From Promethearchaeota archaeon (lineage in GTDB: Archaea; Asgardarchaeota; Lokiarchaeia; Sigyniarchaeales; SOKP01), in contig SDNY01000013.1 in assembly GCA_004524535.1 (NCBI GenBank), positions 1-44,642 on the forward strand: a DNA stretch of 44,642 nucleotides, given 5' to 3'. A program made the translations under genes and the position numbers. The notes under the pieces are model-generated. The model made no database searches, was not told the origin of the DNA, and worked only from the letters and a program-made list of their open reading frames with translations. Below, piece after piece: positions 1-9,927 of this stretch (its first letter is position 1; every line of letters begins with the position of its first letter).

Positions 1-393
1 TATATTATTTGATTTCTTATTAGGACCTAGCTCCTTACTCGATTTTTGCGACAAAATTTAAAATAGGATAATCAGAAATTTAGTCGGAATAAGATTTATA
101 ATTTTTAAAAATAAGGTTTATTTATAGATCTAAAAATAAACTCAAGAGAGAGATAAAATAAAAATAAAAAAAAATAGAGTTATGGAATTTTTTTCCAATT
201 TTTTTTCTCGGTTTACTTTAAAATTCCACTAGTAAATAATTTTTATCACACTTAAAGAGAATAAAAATAAGTGAGAAATTCAGGAGAAGTGGATATTGAT
301 TATTCAATAATTTCTTCATTAATTTCAAAATCTTACATTTATTACTAATAAGCAGATTAAATTTTTACTTTTACTTTTTGTTTCATTCTATTC
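1..393. other. AT-rich non-coding stretch, nothing recognised
   Basis: No open reading frame of useful length lies on either strand and no RNA gene was recognised. The only structure noticed is an imperfectly supported inverted repeat at 116-141 (GTTTATTT / AAATAAAC, 10-nt loop), which in DNA this AT-rich is easily chance. The stretch lies downstream of the leftward cold-shock gene, so it may contain that gene's 3' end. Confidence 0.5.
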
Positions 394-660
394 TTAATCA
401 CTTCTTCTTCTAGAATAACTTGGTCGAGGTCCTTTTTTAGTCACTACCACATCGGTCGCTTGTGGTCCCTTTTTCCCCTCAGTAATATTAAATTCGACTT
501 CGTCACCTTCAAAAATCTTTTTAAATTCTTCTTCATCCCCTTTAATTCCGCTATAGTGGACAAATACGTCTTGTGATCCGTCTTCGAGGGTGATAAAGCC
601 AAAACCCTTTCTAGAATCAAACCATTTAACTGTTCCTTTTTCCATTGTTCCTTTTTCCAT
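394..660 (-). CDS. Cold-shock domain protein (CspA family)
   Basis: Single-stranded nucleic acid binding protein of the CspA family, expected to act as a cytoplasmic RNA chaperone. The whole chain is one cold-shock OB-fold: RNP1 (KGFGFI) near residues 18-23 and RNP2 (VFVHY) near 32-36 are intact, followed by a short basic tail ending SYSRRRSD. At 88 aa it is slightly longer than the usual 65-70 aa because of the tail and a duplicated start. The first five codons (MEKGT) are exactly repeated, so there are two in-frame ATGs 15 nt apart; the second is preceded by AAAGGAA from the first copy, which could act as a ribosome binding site. It stands alone, leftward. CspA proteins are common in bacteria and patchy in archaea, so ancient transfer is possible. 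Confidence 0.93.
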   Translation of the reverse strand: MEKGTMEKGTVKWFDSRKGFGFITLEDGSQDVFVHYSGIKGDEEEFKKIFEGDEVEFNITEGKKGPQATDVVVTKKGPRPSYSRRRSD

Positions 661-814
661 TATTATATATTAGACAATTTATTTATCATTGTTTCAAAAC
701 AGAAACAATCATATCTAAAAAGGATTAGATTTCTAATAAATAATTGTGTTTTTTTCTTTTTTTCATGCTATCAAATAACTCAAGATAAACCTTATAAACC
801 ACTGATCAACGGAA

Positions 815-1186
815 TTAATCGTTAAAATCGCCCAAATCGTTAAAATGTGAAATGTCACCAGTTAAGGCTTTATAACAAATGTCCATAATCCGTTCCATAA
901 TAGTATCTAAAACATCCCGAACTTTTATATAATTATCTTTATCCTGAAATTTCAAATCAATTTTTTGAGATTCCTCGTCAATATAGATTTCCATGGCAAT
1001 ATCTTCATTCAATCCACCAAACATCCTTAACATATCCCTTATTTCAGTTTCTTCTCCTAAGACTTCCTTTGACTTCTTATCTCCTTTTACTATAATGCTC
1101 AAAGTTAGGTCCTTTTCATTATGTTGAAATTCTATACTATCTTCAAACAATTGTTTCGCATTTCCAATAAATCGTTCCATTTTCAA
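815..1186 (-). CDS. Hypothetical protein, acidic, 123 aa
   Basis: I do not recognise this protein. It has no signal peptide, membrane segment or cysteine pair; one cysteine only (near residue 104). The predicted make-up is mixed alpha/beta, with strand-like stretches (DLTLSIIVKG; AMEIYIDEE; KIDLKFQD) followed by a helical segment (VRDVLDTIMERIMDICYKAL) and an acidic end. It lies 35 nt downstream of the CocE-type hydrolase on the same strand, so it may be the second gene of a short leftward operon with it. The start is the first ATG of the frame (MKMERF); the ATG two codons later is equally possible. Confidence 0.6.
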   Translation of the reverse strand: MKMERFIGNAKQLFEDSIEFQHNEKDLTLSIIVKGDKKSKEVLGEETEIRDMLRMFGGLNEDIAMEIYIDEESQKIDLKFQDKDNYIKVRDVLDTIMERIMDICYKALTGDISHFNDLGDFND

Positions 1187-1221
1187 TCATCTCTATAAAG
1201 TTGTTTTAATAATTTATTTTT

Positions 1222-3051
1222 TTAAATATCATTTCTAATTTTAATTGGAAGATCAATAAATGAAGTGTTTACAGCATTTCGACAAATGGTTATCACAGGT
1301 TTACCACCGTCTAGAGGATACTGTTTAAAAGTATCTTTATCCGCACCAGCGATGGCAAGTTTAAGTCTATAACCTTTGGGAATTAATGCGGAAGTTGGTC
1401 TAAATGCAAATGTAGCTTCGACTACTTCCCCAGGCACTAAAGGAGAAGAGTCTTTTTTCTTGAATGTGTGATAAGGACCCAACATCTTATATGGGGGAGT
1501 CTCTGTTGATAATTTTCTGTGAATAAGTCGTAAGTTCCCATCGGTAATATAATATATATTTCCATCTTCATCCAATACTTCCAAATATGCGAACACAGCT
1601 CCATCTTCGTGAGTCGAGGAGAGAAAAAGAGTAATAGTTGCATGACCCGTAATTTCTATGGTTTCCTTTAGAGGGGGACTAGTATAGCATAACAATTTTT
1701 TATCAGCTTTTTCTCTATTTGAGTAATCAATCGGGAGGCCTAATAGGGTCCACCAGCGATTCATCCTACCAGATGTAGCTCGGAAATTGATTTTATAATC
1801 ATCTTCACCAGTTTGATTTTCTGGTTTTGAAATATTTAACATATTTCCCTCATCCAAATACCATCTTTGTCGAGTAAATCCTTCGGGAGGCCAATTATGA
1901 GTTTTTTTCCATTTTTCCTCCTTCATGGTATAATAGTAGAGAGTTTTTCCTTGAATACCCTTACCATATATACAAGTATCGAAAAAATCGATCCATTTTT
2001 TAATTCTTTCTTCTGGTGTGGGTGAAACTTCTTTATCAGGTACCAATGGATTACCATTATAAACACCTCCATGGTTCCAATCCCCTATTATTGCTATTTG
2101 TGGGTTGTTTAAATTAATAAATCGATTAATAGTAGCATCGCAATAGGCTGAATCTAACCAAGAAACCCATCCTAAAATAGGAATATTAGATTTTTCAATT
2201 TCTTGTTTATATCGGTACGTGCTAATATCATCTATAGAAGTTCCATCAGGAAGTAGATCATCTCTGAAATCTTTATCGTTAGATAATTCATAAACATACT
2301 CGTTAGTAGCATGTTCTTGAATGGCTTCATTTAATAAACTTAGATCTGTATCAGAATCAATTGGTTTGACACCTTTCATTATTATCCACCCAATTGGTAA
2401 GAGTTGCTTGAAAGGAGCGGAATCATTGTTATCAAGTTTATTTCCCAGGAATGACCACAACCTCATAAAAGCTTCATCATAACACCCTCCTGGAGCAACA
2501 ACATCGGTAAAAGCATCCCAGAGAGCGTGCCCAGGCATTACAGCTTTCACTGCTGGATGATTATTCACTGCGAGCAAATCCGCCGTTGATCCTGTATATG
2601 ATATTCCATTTGATACAATATTTCCATCAGACCAGGGTTGAGAAATAATCCAATCGGCAATATCTGCTCCATCTTTAATTTCCTCCTTAGAGAAGGGATA
2701 AGGTCGAGTTCCATAGGAAGCTCCACATCCTCTCACATCAGTATAGACTATTGCATAACCATAATTTGTAAATAATCTAGGAGAGGGTGAATGTATTAAA
2801 GTTTCTTTAAACATCCATCTAAAAGGTACACGGAGCTTAGCTGCCCTCCAATAACGTGTTTGATACAATAATGTAGGTATTTTCTTTTCAGGAGATAATC
2901 CCTTTGGAAGGCAAATCGTAGAGGCAATCTTCACTCCATCACGCACCTTAATGTATATTGAACTAACGGCATAATCCTCATAAAGAGTTTTGTCAGTGGC
3001 TTTATCTAATGCCTTAAAAGGATTATTTTCTGAATTAGGAATCGCAACCAT
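1222..3051 (-). CDS. CocE/NonD family alpha/beta hydrolase (S15-type)
   Basis: Serine hydrolase of the cocaine-esterase / X-Pro dipeptidyl-peptidase fold; these cleave esters or N-acyl bonds, and the substrate cannot be read from sequence. The alpha/beta-hydrolase half runs from about residue 30 to 345: nucleophile Ser151 in GISYTG, probable acid Asp300 in SWLDS and His327 in GDWNHGG complete a plausible triad. The remaining part (about 390-600) is the jelly-roll C-terminal domain of the family (ATITLFLSS; PSALIPKGYRLKLAIAGAD). The length of 609 aa is normal. No signal peptide is apparent, so it is probably cytoplasmic. It is divergent from the GH3 glycosidase with 122 nt between the starts; co-use with it in processing acylated glycosides is only a guess. 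Confidence 0.88.
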   Translation of the reverse strand: MVAIPNSENNPFKALDKATDKTLYEDYAVSSIYIKVRDGVKIASTICLPKGLSPEKKIPTLLYQTRYWRAAKLRVPFRWMFKETLIHSPSPRLFTNYGYAIVYTDVRGCGASYGTRPYPFSKEEIKDGADIADWIISQPWSDGNIVSNGISYTGSTADLLAVNNHPAVKAVMPGHALWDAFTDVVAPGGCYDEAFMRLWSFLGNKLDNNDSAPFKQLLPIGWIIMKGVKPIDSDTDLSLLNEAIQEHATNEYVYELSNDKDFRDDLLPDGTSIDDISTYRYKQEIEKSNIPILGWVSWLDSAYCDATINRFINLNNPQIAIIGDWNHGGVYNGNPLVPDKEVSPTPEERIKKWIDFFDTCIYGKGIQGKTLYYYTMKEEKWKKTHNWPPEGFTRQRWYLDEGNMLNISKPENQTGEDDYKINFRATSGRMNRWWTLLGLPIDYSNREKADKKLLCYTSPPLKETIEITGHATITLFLSSTHEDGAVFAYLEVLDEDGNIYYITDGNLRLIHRKLSTETPPYKMLGPYHTFKKKDSSPLVPGEVVEATFAFRPTSALIPKGYRLKLAIAGADKDTFKQYPLDGGKPVITICRNAVNTSFIDLPIKIRNDI

Positions 3052-3173
3052 AATTTTCTCATTTCTTTTTGAATTAAATATTATATATGTAAAAGTTATT
3101 TATATAGTTTTAATCTAAATGTGCTTTTTTAAAAAAAAATCTTTTTTAACAATAAAGTTATTTTAAAATTACT

Positions 3174-5627
3174 ATGGTAAGTGAAAAACTACTTTATTTA
3201 GATCCCAGTCAACCTATTGAAAAAAGAGTTGATGATCTAATTTCAAGAATGACTATAGAAGAAAAAGTTGCTCAACTCGGATCTCAATATGCTCCATCGT
3301 TAATGGAACGGACTGAACTATCTCATGATAAAATGAATAAATTAATTGGCAAAGGAATTGGCCAAATCACTAGAATTGGTGGTACATTGAATATAACCCC
3401 GGAAGAATCTGTTAAAATTGCAAATGGTATCCAAAAATTTTTAAAGGAGCAAACTCGCTTAGGAATTCCTGCTATTGTTCACGAAGAGTGCTTATGTGGG
3501 TATACAGCTAAAAAAGCCACTATATTCCCTCAAATCATTGGTGTGGCATCTACATGGGAACCAGAATTAGTAGAAGCTATGACAACAAAGATTGGTGAAC
3601 AAATGCGTGTCGTTGGTGCCCATCAAGGATTATCTCCTGTTCTTGATATTGCGCGCGATCCTAGATGGGGTCGAACTGAAGAGACTTTTGGCGAAGATCC
3701 ATATCTTGTATCGCGGATGGGTGTAGCTTATGTAACAGGTCTACAAGGCGATTCTCTTCAAACGGGGATAATTGCTACCGGTAAACACTTTTTAGGTTAT
3801 GGATATTCTCAAGGGGGTAGAAATTGGGGTCCATCGTTTATCCCCAAAAGAGAATTACTTGAAGTGTTCGCAAAACCATTTGAAGCTGCAATTCACGAAT
3901 CTAATATAGGTTCAATTATGAACTCTTATTCCGAAATTGATGGAATTCCTTGTGGAATTTCCCGTGAAATTCTGACTAATTTATTACGCAACAAACTTGG
4001 TTTTAAAGGTATGGTTGTTTCGGATTACGTTACAATTGAATTAAACTGTAAAGTGCATCGAGTCGCTATGAATACTACAGAGGCTGCAATTCTTGCGTTT
4101 AATGCTGGTCTCGAAGTAGAGCTTCCAAGAACTGCTGGTTTTGGCAAACCATTTGTCAGAGCTGTTAAAAAAGGAAAGGTTAGCGAAGAAGCGTTGAATC
4201 AATCAGTTGCCCGTATATTAAAGAAAAAATTTGAACTTGGATTATTCGATAATCCGTATAGTAATGATGATCAAAAAAGAATCTTGAAAGTCTTTTCAAA
4301 TCCAGAGAATAAAAAATTAGCAAGTGAAATTGCTCGTAAATCCATAATTTTATTAAAAAATGAAGATAATCTTTTACCTCTCAACAAGGACTTAAAATCA
4401 ATTGCTTTAATTGGTCCTAATGCTAATAGTGTGCGTAATTTACTAGGTGATTATACATATGTAGGTCAATTCGAAGCTTCTGCGAGTAATGCTACAGGTG
4501 TAAGTGAGCTTGATGAGGAACAAATGGCTCTATTAAAACAATTATTTGATGATGAAGATCCGGACAAATTTACGAAAAATTCATGCGAAATTAAAAGCAT
4601 TTTAGAAGCTATAAAAGAAAAAGTTTCAAAAAACACTAAAGTCAATTATGCTAAAGGTTGTGAAATTCAAAGCGATGATAAAAGTGGATTTAAAGAGGCA
4701 ATTGAATTGGCAAAAAAATCGGAAGTTGTGATTCTAGTAGTAGGGGAAAAAGCAGGATTGACAAGGGGATGTACGAGTGGAGAATCTCGTGATCGTTCTT
4801 CATTAACTTTACCTGGCGTACAAGATGAGCTGGTTCGGGAGATTCATGCAACTGGCGCTTCAATCGTTTTGGTTTTAATAAATGGACGACCTCTATCAAT
4901 TTCTTGGGAAAAAGAAAACATTCCCGCTATATTAGAAGCATGGTTGCCCGGTGAAGAAGGTGGTGTTGCGGTTGCTGATGTTTTGTTTGGTGATTATAAT
5001 CCTGGAGGAAAATTACCAATCTCTGTTCCTCGAAGTGTAGGACAAATTCCGATTTATCATAACTGTAAACCTACGGGAGGAATTTCTGTATGGGCATGGA
5101 ACTATGTGGAAGAAAACACTACTCCTTTATTTCCCTTTGGATATGGCCTAAGTTATACTAAATTTGAATACGATAATTTGGTAATAAATAAGCAAAATGT
5201 CGACTCAAAAGATACCGTGGAAATTTCTGTTGATGTTAAAAATATTGGCAAAATTCGCGGGGATGAAGTGGTACAATTATATTTACACGATAACGAAGCA
5301 ACAGTTACACGTCCTTTGGAAGAATTATTCGGATTTAAAAGGGTAACCTTAGATCCTGGAGAAAAAGCTACAGTAATTTTCACAGTTTCAATGAAACAAC
5401 TTGGATTTTATAACGAAAACATGGAATATGTTGTAGAACCCGGGAACATTAGCGTTTACATTGGGAGCGTACATGCTAATCATGGCTCAGGATATTTAGA
5501 CTTAGGAGATATTTTTGCTCAAAAAGATGTGAAACTGAAAGGCAAATTTAAAATTACGGGTGAAACTATAGATTTGAGTAAAGATAAGGAATTCTTCTCT
5601 AAAATTGTTGTAAAAAAAAAGGAATAA
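3174..5627 (+). CDS. Glycoside hydrolase family 3 (beta-glucosidase/beta-xylosidase type)
   Basis: Retaining exo-glycosidase. Domain order is the GH3 TIM barrel (about 20-370, with PRWGRTEETFGEDP and GKHFLGYG), the alpha/beta sandwich (about 390-650, with GESRDRSSLTLPG), and a C-terminal fibronectin-III-like domain (about 680-760). The nucleophile is Asp284 in GMVVSDY. GIPAIVHEECLCGY matches the active-site loop seen in beta-glucosidase and beta-xylosidase subgroups. No PA14 insertion and no signal peptide are visible, so the enzyme probably acts on imported oligosaccharides. Glucosidase, xylosidase and arabinosidase activities cannot be separated from sequence. It ends 22 nt before the convergent flavoprotein. 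Confidence 0.95.
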   Translation: MVSEKLLYLDPSQPIEKRVDDLISRMTIEEKVAQLGSQYAPSLMERTELSHDKMNKLIGKGIGQITRIGGTLNITPEESVKIANGIQKFLKEQTRLGIPAIVHEECLCGYTAKKATIFPQIIGVASTWEPELVEAMTTKIGEQMRVVGAHQGLSPVLDIARDPRWGRTEETFGEDPYLVSRMGVAYVTGLQGDSLQTGIIATGKHFLGYGYSQGGRNWGPSFIPKRELLEVFAKPFEAAIHESNIGSIMNSYSEIDGIPCGISREILTNLLRNKLGFKGMVVSDYVTIELNCKVHRVAMNTTEAAILAFNAGLEVELPRTAGFGKPFVRAVKKGKVSEEALNQSVARILKKKFELGLFDNPYSNDDQKRILKVFSNPENKKLASEIARKSIILLKNEDNLLPLNKDLKSIALIGPNANSVRNLLGDYTYVGQFEASASNATGVSELDEEQMALLKQLFDDEDPDKFTKNSCEIKSILEAIKEKVSKNTKVNYAKGCEIQSDDKSGFKEAIELAKKSEVVILVVGEKAGLTRGCTSGESRDRSSLTLPGVQDELVREIHATGASIVLVLINGRPLSISWEKENIPAILEAWLPGEEGGVAVADVLFGDYNPGGKLPISVPRSVGQIPIYHNCKPTGGISVWAWNYVEENTTPLFPFGYGLSYTKFEYDNLVINKQNVDSKDTVEISVDVKNIGKIRGDEVVQLYLHDNEATVTRPLEELFGFKRVTLDPGEKATVIFTVSMKQLGFYNENMEYVVEPGNISVYIGSVHANHGSGYLDLGDIFAQKDVKLKGKFKITGETIDLSKDKEFFSKIVVKKKE

Positions 5628-5648
5628 AGAATTTTCTTAATTCTTATT

Positions 5649-6713
5649 TTATTTTATGTTACTATTAACTGATTTAATTCTTTTTTCTGCGTCATTGACA
5701 ATAGAACTAATTAAATCGGATACCTTTTCTATGCTTTTTATAATTCCAATACTTTGACCTAATAGAACTGCTCCATTCTCAGTGTCTCCTTCATATATAA
5801 CTCTGTAAGCCCTAGCTTCCTTTAAAAACTCTTCAATCGTTGTTTTGTTTTCCATAGCCATCTTTTCTTCTTTAGAACCAACTTTAGGATGAGATGCTGC
5901 GTACGGGTTTTTCCAAAGCCTTATTGGCCCAAACGCCCCTGTGGCTAATACAGTATCTTGAGCTCTTGCTGGAGGAACAATCTTTTTATAGGTTTCATGA
6001 AATTCGCTTTCTTTTGACGCGATAAATCTAGATCCCATTGCTACAGCTCCAGCACCTAAACTTAAAGCTGCGGCTAATGATCTGCCTGTAGCAAAACCTC
6101 CACACGCAACGATGGGAAAGTCCGGATATTTTTCTAAAACTTGTTGTAACAAGACCAAAGTACTTACTTCTTCATAGGACTGATGACCGCCCCCTTCAGT
6201 TCCCGTTATAACTATTCCGTCTACATTTGAAGCAACACACTTATCAGCAAGCCATAATGCTGGAGCTACATGAAAGTGTTTAATATTTGAGACCTCTCTT
6301 AATTTTTGGAAAGATTTTGATTGGGGTAACGTTTTAGAAGACCCTGCACTAGTTACTGCATAAATACATTGTTCTTTTAATTTTGGGTTATTCATGATAA
6401 ATTTAGGAATCTCTTTACACAATATGGCCGCATCCCTCTGTACCCTTGAGGTTCTAATATTAAAACCAAAGGGTTTATCTGTATGTTCTACAACCCTTTC
6501 CATACTTCTTTTCATTGCTTTAAGAGTCGCCTCTCTATCTGTCCATGTTTCTTTTTCAGGACGATCAAAATCAGATGCATGGCTTATTACACCAAGGCCT
6601 CCAGCTTCAGATACTGCTATTGTTAACTCAGTAGTATAAAAGGGACCCATCGGTGCAGCAATAATGGGATGTTTAATCCCTAACATTTTGGTGATATTTG
6701 TTTCAATTACCAT
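5649..6713 (-). CDS. Nitronate monooxygenase / 2-nitropropane dioxygenase-like flavoprotein
   Basis: FMN-dependent TIM-barrel protein of the nitronate monooxygenase superfamily, which also includes FabK-type enoyl-ACP reductases. The N-terminal signature (KHPIIAAPMGPF; AVSEAGGLGVISHAS) and the phosphate-binding stretch (VACGGFATGRSLAAAL; GAGAVAMGSRFIAS) are clear, as is GTEGGGHQ. At 354 aa it has the normal length. In an apparently anaerobic archaeon a true oxygen-dependent role is doubtful; many family members are of unknown reaction. It is divergent from the neighbouring OYE-family gene, which suggests two flavoenzymes sharing a promoter region. Confidence 0.88.
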   Translation of the reverse strand: MVIETNITKMLGIKHPIIAAPMGPFYTTELTIAVSEAGGLGVISHASDFDRPEKETWTDREATLKAMKRSMERVVEHTDKPFGFNIRTSRVQRDAAILCKEIPKFIMNNPKLKEQCIYAVTSAGSSKTLPQSKSFQKLREVSNIKHFHVAPALWLADKCVASNVDGIVITGTEGGGHQSYEEVSTLVLLQQVLEKYPDFPIVACGGFATGRSLAAALSLGAGAVAMGSRFIASKESEFHETYKKIVPPARAQDTVLATGAFGPIRLWKNPYAASHPKVGSKEEKMAMENKTTIEEFLKEARAYRVIYEGDTENGAVLLGQSIGIIKSIEKVSDLISSIVNDAEKRIKSVNSNIK

Positions 6714-6806
6714 ACTAGTTTCTCCAAATATTTTTTAGTAATTTATTATAATTTGTTATTACTAAAATTTTTAAACTGAATTAATATAAAAAACTTGGGT
6801 ATCATC

Positions 6807-7934
6807 ATGTATTCTAAGCCAAAGAAAATAGGTAATTTAGAGATTAAAAATAGATTTGTTAGGTCAGCAACATATGAAGGTATGGCTACTGAAGAAGGAC
6901 ATGTGACAGAAAAACTTATAAAACTTTATAAAGAATTAGCTGAAGGGGGGGTTGGATTAATAATCACTGGTTATGCAACTGTTCAAAAAAGTGGAATGAC
7001 TTTCGATACACAAACAGGAGTATACAATGATGACTTTATATCAGGGCTAAGTAAAATCGCGGATACTGTCCATGAAAATAGTCAAGATTGTAAAATTGCT
7101 TTACAAATATCGCATTGTGGTCGTCAATCCCGTTATTTAGAAAACACAATAGCACCTTCTGCTGTTTTGGAGAAATTAACAAGAAAAATGCCAAAAGAAA
7201 TGACCATTGAAGAAATAAGAGAAACCATTGAAGCATTTTCTCAAGCAGTAAGGAGAGTAAAAGAAGCAGGATTTGACGCAGTCCAACTTCACGGCGCACA
7301 TGGATATCTGATTAATCAATTTTTATCACCCTATACAAATAAAAGAACAGACGAGTATGGAGGGAGTATTGAAAAAAGAATAAAGTTTGTTGAAGAAATT
7401 TATAATAGGAGTGTAGAATTAGTGGGAAAAGATTTTCCGATTTTAATAAAAATGAATGCTGTTGACTTTTTAGAAGGTGGACTTACAATAGAGGAGTCTA
7501 AGAAAATAGCAGAAAGACTTTCAAAAATCGGTTATGCTGCTATTGAAGTTAGCGCTTGCATGTGGGATACATGTAAACGAAGTAAAAAAGAACTTGGTTG
7601 GAAGCCTACTTTTTTACCTGAAAGCCGAACGTTTGTAGGAACTAAAAATGAGGTTGCCTATAACTTACCTTTTGCTAAAGAAATTAAAAAGGTGATAGAT
7701 ATTCCATTAATAGTAGTTGGTGGGATCAATTCACGAGACTTAGTTGAACAAATTTTAACGGAAGGAAGTGCAGATTTCATTGCTCTAAGCAGACCCTTGA
7801 TTCGAGAACCTGACTTACCAAATAGATGGCTAAAAGGAATTGGAGATTCTAAAGTTGAATGTCTTTACTGCAACGGTTGTTTGTCAAGCTTAATTACAAC
7901 AGGTTTACAATGTGTAAAGAAAGAACCATTATAA
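6807..7934 (+). CDS. NADH:flavin oxidoreductase, OYE family, FMN domain with Fe-S cysteines
   Basis: Old-yellow-enzyme TIM barrel resembling the N-terminal half of 2,4-dienoyl-CoA reductase and related enoate reductases. It shows KNRFVRSATYEG, the HGAHGYLINQFLSP barrel signature, and the FMN phosphate site VVGGI plus FIALSRPLIREPDLP. The C-terminus carries CLYCNGC followed by a fourth Cys after 11 residues, the pattern that binds a 4Fe-4S cluster in the large ~650-aa reductases, but the protein stops there (375 aa) and lacks the second FAD/NAD domain. The track start is TTG at 6795; I prefer ATG 6807 (MYSKPKKIGN), which gives the usual OYE N-terminus. Electrons must then come from a separate partner, perhaps ferredoxin (inference). 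Confidence 0.9.
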   Translation: MYSKPKKIGNLEIKNRFVRSATYEGMATEEGHVTEKLIKLYKELAEGGVGLIITGYATVQKSGMTFDTQTGVYNDDFISGLSKIADTVHENSQDCKIALQISHCGRQSRYLENTIAPSAVLEKLTRKMPKEMTIEEIRETIEAFSQAVRRVKEAGFDAVQLHGAHGYLINQFLSPYTNKRTDEYGGSIEKRIKFVEEIYNRSVELVGKDFPILIKMNAVDFLEGGLTIEESKKIAERLSKIGYAAIEVSACMWDTCKRSKKELGWKPTFLPESRTFVGTKNEVAYNLPFAKEIKKVIDIPLIVVGGINSRDLVEQILTEGSADFIALSRPLIREPDLPNRWLKGIGDSKVECLYCNGCLSSLITTGLQCVKKEPL

Positions 7935-7942
7935 TGATAATG

Positions 7943-9739
7943 TTATTTATATAAGGGTCCATAATTTTTACATGCTCTATAATCTGCTCCCTCTAAATCT
8001 TTAGTTCCAAAAGCATTCCAAGTACTTGGTCTGAATATTTTCTCATCGAGAACATTATGCATACAAACTGGAATTCTGAGGATCGAAGCAAGAGTAATAA
8101 GATCAGAACCTATATGACCGTAAGAGATTGAAGCATGATTCGCACCCCAATTATTCATCACATCATAGACAGTTTTAAAAGCACCATTACCTGTTAATCG
8201 TGGAGCAAACCAAGTTGTAGGCCAAGTAGGATCAGTGCGTTCGTTGAGAGTTTTATGAATATCTTCGGGAAGATCAACCGTCCAGCCTTCAGCTAATTGA
8301 AGTACAAGTCCGAGACCTTTAACAATATTTACTCTTGATATAGTACAGGGCATTCCACCTATTGTAAGAAAATTTGTAGAAAATCCTCCGCCTCTAAAAT
8401 AGACCACTGTAGCAGCGTGCCAAGTAGTTGCATCGCAGCAGTTTTTCACATCCTCTTCGGTTATGTCACAGAATGGCTTAATTGCTGGTTTTCCATCAAT
8501 TAATTGTTGAGCACTTCCATCTAAAGCAGCTGATCCCGAATTAATTAAATGCAGAATTCCATTTTCGGCCCTTCCCGTTAAAACTTTTCCCGTTACTCTT
8601 TTAACTGCGGCAGGACTCCAGTAGGTGCGAACGTCTGCAAATATTTGAGCTGTTCCCGTTAAAAGATGCCCAAAAAGCATAGCAATCCCATTTAATGCGT
8701 CATTTTCAGTAGCTATCAAATAAGGTTGACGAATACCATTCCAATCAAAGGAAGAATTAAGTATTGCTTCTAAGAAATCTCCATTTGGCATCCAATCAGT
8801 CCAGTGTCTTTGCCCTTGAAATCCAGATACAATAGCATTATGACCAAGCGATTCTTCTCCAAATCCTAATTCTTTTAACTTTGGATTCCCTATCATGAGA
8901 TCCCTAACAATCATAGCACTTTTAACAACAATTTCCCACTCTTTATCTTTTTGCTCCCTTGATTTTTGCTGTTCAGGAGGATTATGATCTGTTCCTTCTT
9001 TACAATTTTCTTTTACCCAAGTAAGAGCCCTCTCAAACTCAGCGGAATCATAAATGCCCTCTTTTAATCTCCTATTCACTTCGGACATATCAACATATTC
9101 ATTACGCATACCTAAATACTCTTGAAAGTATTGCTCCATAACAATTGACCCTGCAATACCCATTGAGACCGAACCGACAGAAAGATAGGACTTATCTCTC
9201 ATCCAAGCAACAGCTAAACCCGCCTTGGCAAATCGTAATAACTTTTCTTTAACATCATCTGGAATGGTATTATCATTAGCCTCTTGAACATCTTGCCCAT
9301 ATATCCCAAATGCAGGTATTCCCTTTTGAGTATGAGCTGCTAAAACTGCAGCAAGATATACTGCTCCGGGTCGCTCAGTCCCATTAAACCCCCAAATTGC
9401 TTTGGGAATGAAAGGAGTCATATCCATAGTTTCTGCACCATAACACCAGCTGGGGGTAACCGTTATAGAAAGCCCTACATTTTCGCTCTGAAATTTCTGA
9501 GCACATTCTACGGCCTCAGCTACACCCCCAATTGTAGAATCTGCGATTATGGATTCTACATCCACACCATTAGGATGTTTTAAATTAGATGAGAGGAAAT
9601 CGGCACATAGTTTCGCCATTTCCATAGTTTGTTCTTCGAGAGCATCCCGAACACCCATTTCTCTTCCATCTATTGTAGGTCGTATACCAATTTTTGGAAT
9701 AGATCCTCTCAATCGCTTCTTACCAATATATTTTTCCAT
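7943..9739 (-). CDS. fucI: L-fucose isomerase
   Basis: Interconverts L-fucose and L-fuculose (and often D-arabinose/D-ribulose) using Mn2+; first step of fucose catabolism in the cytoplasm. The match to E. coli FucI runs the whole length (598 versus about 591 aa). The metal ligands are all present: Glu345 in ATENDALNG, Asp369 in [10 protein letters not shown] and His535 in [11 protein letters not shown], equivalent to E. coli Glu337, Asp361 and His528. [11 protein letters not shown] near residue 97 is also family-typical. It is divergent from the FAD/Fe-S dehydrogenase across a 188-nt gap that contains a 21-bp palindrome. Together with the aldolase, kinase and rhamnose isomerase downstream it defines the deoxysugar cluster. 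Confidence 0.96.
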   Translation of the reverse strand: MEKYIGKKRLRGSIPKIGIRPTIDGREMGVRDALEEQTMEMAKLCADFLSSNLKHPNGVDVESIIADSTIGGVAEAVECAQKFQSENVGLSITVTPSWCYGAETMDMTPFIPKAIWGFNGTERPGAVYLAAVLAAHTQKGIPAFGIYGQDVQEANDNTIPDDVKEKLLRFAKAGLAVAWMRDKSYLSVGSVSMGIAGSIVMEQYFQEYLGMRNEYVDMSEVNRRLKEGIYDSAEFERALTWVKENCKEGTDHNPPEQQKSREQKDKEWEIVVKSAMIVRDLMIGNPKLKELGFGEESLGHNAIVSGFQGQRHWTDWMPNGDFLEAILNSSFDWNGIRQPYLIATENDALNGIAMLFGHLLTGTAQIFADVRTYWSPAAVKRVTGKVLTGRAENGILHLINSGSAALDGSAQQLIDGKPAIKPFCDITEEDVKNCCDATTWHAATVVYFRGGGFSTNFLTIGGMPCTISRVNIVKGLGLVLQLAEGWTVDLPEDIHKTLNERTDPTWPTTWFAPRLTGNGAFKTVYDVMNNWGANHASISYGHIGSDLITLASILRIPVCMHNVLDEKIFRPSTWNAFGTKDLEGADYRACKNYGPLYK

Positions 9740-9789
9740 ATTTTATATCCTAAATTTCAATTTGTTATATATGAATTAATAACTTATAT

Positions 9790-9810
9790 AATAATTCAGA
9801 ATGAATTATT
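9790..9810. promoter_or_regulatory. 21-bp palindrome between fucI and the lactate dehydrogenase gene
   Basis: AATAATTCA-GAA-TGAATTATT is a perfect 9-bp inverted repeat with a 3-nt centre. It is placed 51 nt upstream of the fucI start and about 118 nt upstream of the rightward dehydrogenase, so it is a candidate operator for the divergent pair. The AT-rich background makes chance palindromes more common, and no regulator gene is nearby; the role is inference. Confidence 0.35.
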
Positions 9811-9927
9811 TAAGTAGTTTAACCTCAATGGAAGTAGTTATAATGGAAATTTTTTTTTATAACAAATAGAATTTTTAATATTCAATCGTTTAAAATCTTA
9901 ATAACGCTTAAAAATGAATTTTCAGCT

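Noticed and set aside
116-141. Inverted repeat GTTTATTT / AAATAAAC as a terminator or operator
   Set aside because: Low complexity in a very AT-rich stretch; no gene end or start at a fitting distance.
7935-9739. A missing second domain of the OYE protein by frameshift
   Set aside because: The DNA after the stop is the 3' end of fucI on the other strand; no FAD/NAD domain remnants appear in any frame.
9549-9817. Rightward ORFs of 76 and 62 aa opposite the fucI start
   Set aside because: Both lie antisense to the conserved N-terminus of FucI or run into the AT-rich gap; compositions are shadow-like.
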